34,988 nt of DNA, taken from Deltaproteobacteria bacterium. GTDB taxonomy: Bacteria; Myxococcota_A; UBA796; GCA-2862545. The position numbers and the translations under genes are program-made. How positions within the stretch are numbered: the first letter of the stretch is position 1; the number at the start of each line of letters is the position of its first letter. Below the pieces are notes generated by a model, which was given only the letters and a program-made list of their open reading frames with translations, was not told where the DNA came from and searched no databases. The stretch is taken from contig DRPG01000170.1 of assembly GCA_011376105.1 (NCBI GenBank), positions 1-34,988 on the forward strand, read 5' to 3'. Positions 31,741 to 34,988 of the stretch are shown piece after piece.

Positions 31741-32562
31741 TCAGAGCTCCTCCAGGGACAGCCCCAGCCAGTCCAGGGCTTCCTCCTGCAGGGCGTGGCT
31801 GAGCTGAGCGACGAGCTCCTCGGTGGTCGGCGCCCGGCCCAGGTTCCGGGCGAACAGGCGGATCGCCTGGGGACGCTGCTGCCAGGGATCGGAGGCGTCG
31901 GGGGGGCGACCCACGTACATCGCGCCGATGGTGGGGGGCAGGGGTGGATCATGATCCTGGAGCTCGTCCACCGTGGGGAGATCCTCGAGGTGGAACTGGA
32001 TCTGGGCGAAGAACACCTGGAGCCGGGGGTGCAGCCGCACCACGGCTGCACCCACGAGCTGCTGCCAGTCACCGTCCGCGAGCTGCATTGGCAGGGGGAA
32101 GCGATCGGGCTCCAGCCTCGCCGCCGCGGTCAGCTCAGTCAGGGCCTCGCCGGTACGGCCCGGCAGGCGCTCCAGGGCCAGGCCGAGGTAGTAGTGGGCT
32201 TCTGCGTTGTCGGGCTGCCTCCGTACCACCTCCCGGGCCGTCTCGGTGGCGATGAGCAGATCGCAGCCCTGGAACGCGGCGATGGCGAGGCCGAGCAGGG
32301 AGGGGAGATCGCCTCCGTCGAGGCGGACCCGCTGCTCGTAGCACAGCCTCGCCAGCTCGAAGTCCGCGAGCTCGAGCAGCGCCTCACCGAGGAGGAACAG
32401 GGCCTCGGGGTGTCGTGGCTCCTCGTCGAGCAGCTCCTCCGCTTCGAGCACCGCGACCTCCCACGCGCCCTCCTCGAGGGCGCCGCGGATCCGCTCGAGG
32501 CGCAGGCCCTCGCGGATGTCGGGGGCGATGCGCCACACGCCGCCAGGCAGCTCGTCGTCCAT
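31741..32562 (-). CDS. TPR protein with an apparently inactivated zincin-like domain
   Basis: 273 aa. Residues about 20-150 are TPRs (WEVAVLEAEELLDEEPRHPEALFLLG, cited for its start; TAREVVRRQPDNAEAHYYLGLAL). Residues about 175-273 follow the order of PF06262-type zincin-like metallopeptidases: VFFAQIQFHLEDLPT, DHDPPLPPTIGAMYVG, PQAIRLFARNLGRAPTTEEL, then the segment where family members have HExxH and GL. Here that segment is HALQEEALDWLGL, so the aligned catalytic site reads QEEAL: Glu is kept, both His are lost. Zinc-dependent peptidase activity is therefore unlikely; it may bind peptides or partners through the same fold. This alignment is from memory of the family. It is followed by the MBL gene. 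Confidence 0.75.
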   Translation of the reverse strand: MDDELPGGVWRIAPDIREGLRLERIRGALEEGAWEVAVLEAEELLDEEPRHPEALFLLGEALLELADFELARLCYEQRVRLDGGDLPSLLGLAIAAFQGCDLLIATETAREVVRRQPDNAEAHYYLGLALERLPGRTGEALTELTAAARLEPDRFPLPMQLADGDWQQLVGAAVVRLHPRLQVFFAQIQFHLEDLPTVDELQDHDPPLPPTIGAMYVGRPPDASDPWQQRPQAIRLFARNLGRAPTTEELVAQLSHALQEEALDWLGLSLEEL

Positions 32563-32628
32563 GTGTGCCCGTAACCTGGCGCTCCGACAGCGGGCGCCGC
32601 CCGAGGATCTCGAGGCGCCCTGCGTGGG

Positions 32629-33423
32629 TCAGCCGCCGAAGAGGCGGGCGAGGCAGCCGGGGTTCTTCGTGGGAGTGATCGTGTCCTGGGGAGCTGGATC
32701 GGTGGGCTCTCCCTGGGGGCGAGCGCTGTGGGCCGGCAGGCCACCGCGCAGGGCGATGGAGAAGTGGGCGAACTCGGCGATGTCCTTGCACAGATCGATG
32801 TCGGAGATCATCCACTGCTCGAAGTTGGTCTCCTCCTGATCGGTGGCCATGTGGCCCGACTCGTACAGGGGCAGGGGGGCCCGATCGAGGATCGGGTTCT
32901 CCGGTGCGACCTCGAAGGGCACGCCCTCGTTGTCGCGCAGCCACTGCTTGATCCGGTAGCGGGCCTTGAGCACCCCCAGGGGGTTGCCCCCCAGCGGAGC
33001 CGCCATCTCGTCGAGCTCCTGGCGGCTCACCCGACCTCCGTAGGTCGCCTCCAGGAGGTTCACCTCGCTGGGCAGCGCCATGCGGGCACGGACCAGGAGA
33101 TCCTTCGGGTACTTGTCGTCGGTGTAGGCGTTGGGCTCGTCTCCATCGGTGGCCCGGCTGCCTGCGTTCTCCAGCTCTGCGAGCACGATCTCGTGGGCCC
33201 AGCCGACCAGGGCCCGCGACTCGGTGACGTTGACGATGCCCTCCCCGAAGCGCTGGCAGGCGATGTCGCAGGGCTCGCGGCCCCGGGTCTCACCCAGGCG
33301 GCTGGTGGTGATCGCGTAGTACCAGTCGGCGAAGCGCTGAGCCATCGCCTGGCCCGCCTGACCGTCTCCCTGACGCCAGTCGTTGAACAGCTGCTTGGTG
33401 GACCGACCGTCCAGCTCTGACAT
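32629..33423 (-). CDS. Diverged ECF sigma-factor-like protein
   Basis: 264 aa, ATG with AGG about 5 nt upstream. The N-terminal about 60 residues resemble ECF sigma region 2 (LFNDWRQGDGQAGQAMAQRFADW, cited for its first half, then CDIACQRFGEGIV). Residues about 118-165 resemble region 4 (LPSEVNLLEATYGGRVSRQEL, GGNPLGVLKARYRIKQWL). The usual region 2.4 -10 recognition segment is not obvious. About 95 extra C-terminal residues (NFEQWMISDIDLCKDIAEFAH, then a Pro-rich tail ending CLARLFGG) are not found in ordinary ECF sigmas and could hold a regulatory module. It could be a true but atypical sigma factor, or a derived protein that no longer binds polymerase. I cannot decide from sequence. Confidence 0.55.
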   Translation of the reverse strand: MSELDGRSTKQLFNDWRQGDGQAGQAMAQRFADWYYAITTSRLGETRGREPCDIACQRFGEGIVNVTESRALVGWAHEIVLAELENAGSRATDGDEPNAYTDDKYPKDLLVRARMALPSEVNLLEATYGGRVSRQELDEMAAPLGGNPLGVLKARYRIKQWLRDNEGVPFEVAPENPILDRAPLPLYESGHMATDQEETNFEQWMISDIDLCKDIAEFAHFSIALRGGLPAHSARPQGEPTDPAPQDTITPTKNPGCLARLFGG

Positions 33424-33501
33424 CGTGACCTGCTCCAGGACAGGGGGGAGGTGCGCGGTGGATGGTACTGATGGAGGGCTCCGAGCACAAGCACGGGCCC
33501 C

Positions 33502-34188
33502 TCAGGCGGGGCGGATCCGGACCGAGGTCAGCAGCTGGCCATGCAGCCAGCGGTAGCGAGCATCGACCCGAAACGGCCCCTCCTGCTTCTCCTGCCTCTC
33601 CAGCCGGAGGGTGACCTCGGCGCCGCCCTCCAGATCAGGCTCCACGTGTGCCTCCTGGAAGCCAACGTAGCGATGCACATAGGGATCGATCGCCTTGTAG
33701 ACCGATTCCTTGATAGAGAATCGGGTCAGCAGGGCGATCCAGCGTCGGGCCTCGGGGAGCGCCTCGACCACCGCGATCTCCTCGGGGGTGAGCACGCTCG
33801 CTGCGATCGACAGACGCGCCGGAGCATAGTCCTCGAGATCCACCCCGAGGGTGCCGTTGCGGGCCTGGCCCACCATCCCCACCGCCATCGTGCGCTTGTG
33901 GGAGATGCTGCCAGAGATCGCCGCGGGCAAGACCGGCGCGCCGCGATCGTCGGGCAGGATCGGTGGGGGATCGACGCCGAGCTGAGCGGCGGCGTGGCGC
34001 AGGGCGATCCGGCCCCCGACGAAGCTGACCTGCCGGTAGGCGCGCAGCGTGCGGGCGAACTCCGCCTCCTCCGACGGGAGCGTGGCCAAGACCCGCTCAG
34101 GGACAGGATCGGGGGAGTCGGGGATGTGGACCGTGGTGAGCACGCCGTGGGGCGTGGCGTATTGGAATGCGATGTTGTAGGCGCTCAA
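33502..34188 (-). CDS. 4'-phosphopantetheinyl transferase (EntD/Sfp superfamily)
   Basis: 228 aa from TTG 34188; an in-frame stop lies 12 nt upstream, so there is no longer form. It should attach phosphopantetheine from CoA to Ser of carrier proteins of polyketide, non-ribosomal peptide or fatty-acid systems. Signature motifs: GSISHKRTMAVG, Mg-binding LGVDLEDYAP and FSIKESVYKAIDPYV (the KESVYKA box). The N-terminal SFVGGRIALRHAAAQLG fits the EntD subgroup. No carrier-protein or synthase genes are in the window. It diverges from the topoisomerase gene. Confidence 0.9.
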   Translation of the reverse strand: MSAYNIAFQYATPHGVLTTVHIPDSPDPVPERVLATLPSEEAEFARTLRAYRQVSFVGGRIALRHAAAQLGVDPPPILPDDRGAPVLPAAISGSISHKRTMAVGMVGQARNGTLGVDLEDYAPARLSIAASVLTPEEIAVVEALPEARRWIALLTRFSIKESVYKAIDPYVHRYVGFQEAHVEPDLEGGAEVTLRLERQEKQEGPFRVDARYRWLHGQLLTSVRIRPA

Positions 34189-34397
34189 GATGAGCCATCA
34201 TAGCCCGGGGTTGCATGCGGGGGCCGCGGGTCCTAGAACACGGAACGGAGAGTCGCCCACAGCGATCAAGTCGGTGTGCGGTGGGGGGCCCTCCTGGGCT
34301 ATCGGGCGGAGCGTGCCCGACGGCCGGACACGATCACACCAGGGGATCCCGCGTCACAGAGGATCCACCTGGCGGTACGGGACACCTGGGAGGCCCT
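34189..34397. promoter_or_regulatory. Divergent region between the PPTase and topoisomerase genes
   Basis: A 209-base region with promoters presumably in both directions, though no confident boxes are visible. It carries a stem-loop at 34339-34372 (CCAGG-GGATCC, 11-nt loop, GGATCC-a-CCTGG): 11 pairs with one bulged A, ending about 16 bases before the GGGAGG Shine-Dalgarno of the topoisomerase. GATGAGCCATC lies at the PPTase start. Confidence 0.45.
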
Positions 34398-34988
34398 TTG
34401 GGCAAGCGGTTGGTGATCACAGAGAAACCGAGTGTCGCACGCGACATCGCGGCAGCGTTGGGGGGGTTCACCGAGGGAGAGGAGTTCCTGGAGAACGAGG
34501 TCTTCGTGATCACCTGGGCGGTGGGGCACCTCCTGGAGCTCGCGGACCCCAAGGAATACGACAGCAAGTGGCGATCCTGGTCGATCAAGCTCCTGCCGAT
34601 CCTCCCCGAGCGCTTCGAGATCAAGCCCAAGGAGGGGCAGAAAAAACGCCTCGCTCAGATCAAGAAGCTGGGCAAGCGCAAAGATGTCGATGGGCTGATC
34701 AACGCCTGTGATGCCGGGCGCGAGGGGGAGCTGATCTACCGGCGGATCGTCGAGCACTGCGGGCTAGAGCGCAAGCCTCAGCAGCGCCTGTGGTTGCAGT
34801 CCATGACCCCCGCCGCGATCCGAGAAGCGTTCGATCAGCTGCGCGACGGCGCTCAGATGGACAACCTCGCCGACGCGGCCTGGCTGCGGTCGGTGGGTGA
34901 TTGGTTGATCGGGATGAACGCGACCCGGGCGCTGACCCAGCGCCTCAAGAGCGGCGGTGAGCGCTCGGCTTGGTCCGCTGGGCGGGTC
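34398..34988 (+). CDS. Type IA DNA topoisomerase, TopB-like (5' part; runs off the right edge)
   Basis: 197 codons are visible from TTG 34398, with Shine-Dalgarno GGGAGG 4 nt upstream. The ORF track lacks it because no stop is in the window. The TOPRIM domain opens the protein: GKRLVITEKPSVARDIAAALG with the catalytic Glu (TEKPS), VITWAVGHLLELADPKEYD, and the Mg-binding DxD-like NACDAGREGELIYR. Then comes LWLQSMTPAAIREAF and the domain IV start, ADAAWLRSVGDWLIGMNATRALT. This order fits topoisomerase III more than TopA, because VGHLLE and WAVGH are TopB-like, though TopA cannot be excluded without the rest. It relaxes or decatenates single-stranded DNA crossings. The tyrosine and C-terminal parts lie outside. 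Confidence 0.88.
   Translation, partial: MGKRLVITEKPSVARDIAAALGGFTEGEEFLENEVFVITWAVGHLLELADPKEYDSKWRSWSIKLLPILPERFEIKPKEGQKKRLAQIKKLGKRKDVDGLINACDAGREGELIYRRIVEHCGLERKPQQRLWLQSMTPAAIREAFDQLRDGAQMDNLADAAWLRSVGDWLIGMNATRALTQRLKSGGERSAWSAGRV

Noticed and set aside
30963-32072. 369-aa version of the MBL protein
   Set aside because: Its first 116 residues overlap the TPR-zincin gene and do not resemble MBL sequence; homology starts at TTG 31724.
34639-34646. AAAAAAC slippery heptamer in the topoisomerase gene
   Set aside because: The zero frame reads CAG AAA AAA CGC, so the heptamer is not in the A AAA AAC register needed for -1 shifting, and no alternative product is apparent.

Overview
The window is about 35 kb of high-GC, densely coding DNA from a Gram-negative bacterium. 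An outer-membrane porin-like barrel, a lipoprotein signal, exported proteins without sortase-type anchors, and the order prs - rplY (L25/Ctc) - pth - rpsF - rplI - dnaB all fit a delta-proteobacterial lineage, most likely Myxococcota. FHA proteins, orphan response regulators, MoxR/VWA pairs and TPR proteins point the same way. The phylum call is an inference from gene content, not from a marker tree. There is no rRNA, CRISPR array, insertion sequence or prophage. The only mobile element seen is an intein in DnaB.

Left part (1-9.8 kb): the end of an unknown gene, then five genes joined by 4-nt stop/start overlaps. These are a TPR membrane protein, a DEDDh exonuclease with a C-terminal WYL domain, a GT4 glycosyltransferase, and an Alg14-like/Alg13-like split glycosyltransferase pair. 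Next come a repeat-bearing convergent intergenic region, a porin-like barrel (minus), a large PHP/CehA-type lipoprotein and a SerA-like dehydrogenase.

Middle (9.8-23.1 kb): a NYN-LOTUS-S1 RNA-binding nuclease-like protein (minus) diverges from a coupled MoxR ATPase - small protein - CoxE-like VWA operon. tRNA-Gln and the housekeeping block prs, rplY, pth, hppA, rpsF, rplI, dnaB follow. hppA sits between pth and rpsF, and rpsR is absent from its usual place between rpsF and rplI. The L25 leader can fold in mutually exclusive ways. DnaB carries a 401-aa intein, with LAGLIDADG endonuclease motifs, inside its P-loop.

Right part (23.1-35 kb): three signalling-type genes (coiled-coil/acidic/FHA protein; a 98-aa protein that is only a histidine-kinase dimerisation domain plus a PDE repeat tail; a MerR-type HTH fused to a receiver). 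Then XdhC (minus), a beta-propeller-like protein with a repeat-built N terminus, an exported helix-hairpin-helix protein and guaA. A minus-strand run follows (MBL hydrolase, TPR plus inactivated zincin, sigma-factor-like protein, phosphopantetheinyl transferase). Last is the start of a type IA topoisomerase running off the right edge, which the ORF track missed.

The strongest window-wide signal is compositional. The tetramer GATC is roughly eight-fold over-represented, driven by choosing GAT for Asp almost only when the next base is C. The best candidate for an undescribed local system is the FHA / stand-alone DHp / MerR-REC trio.
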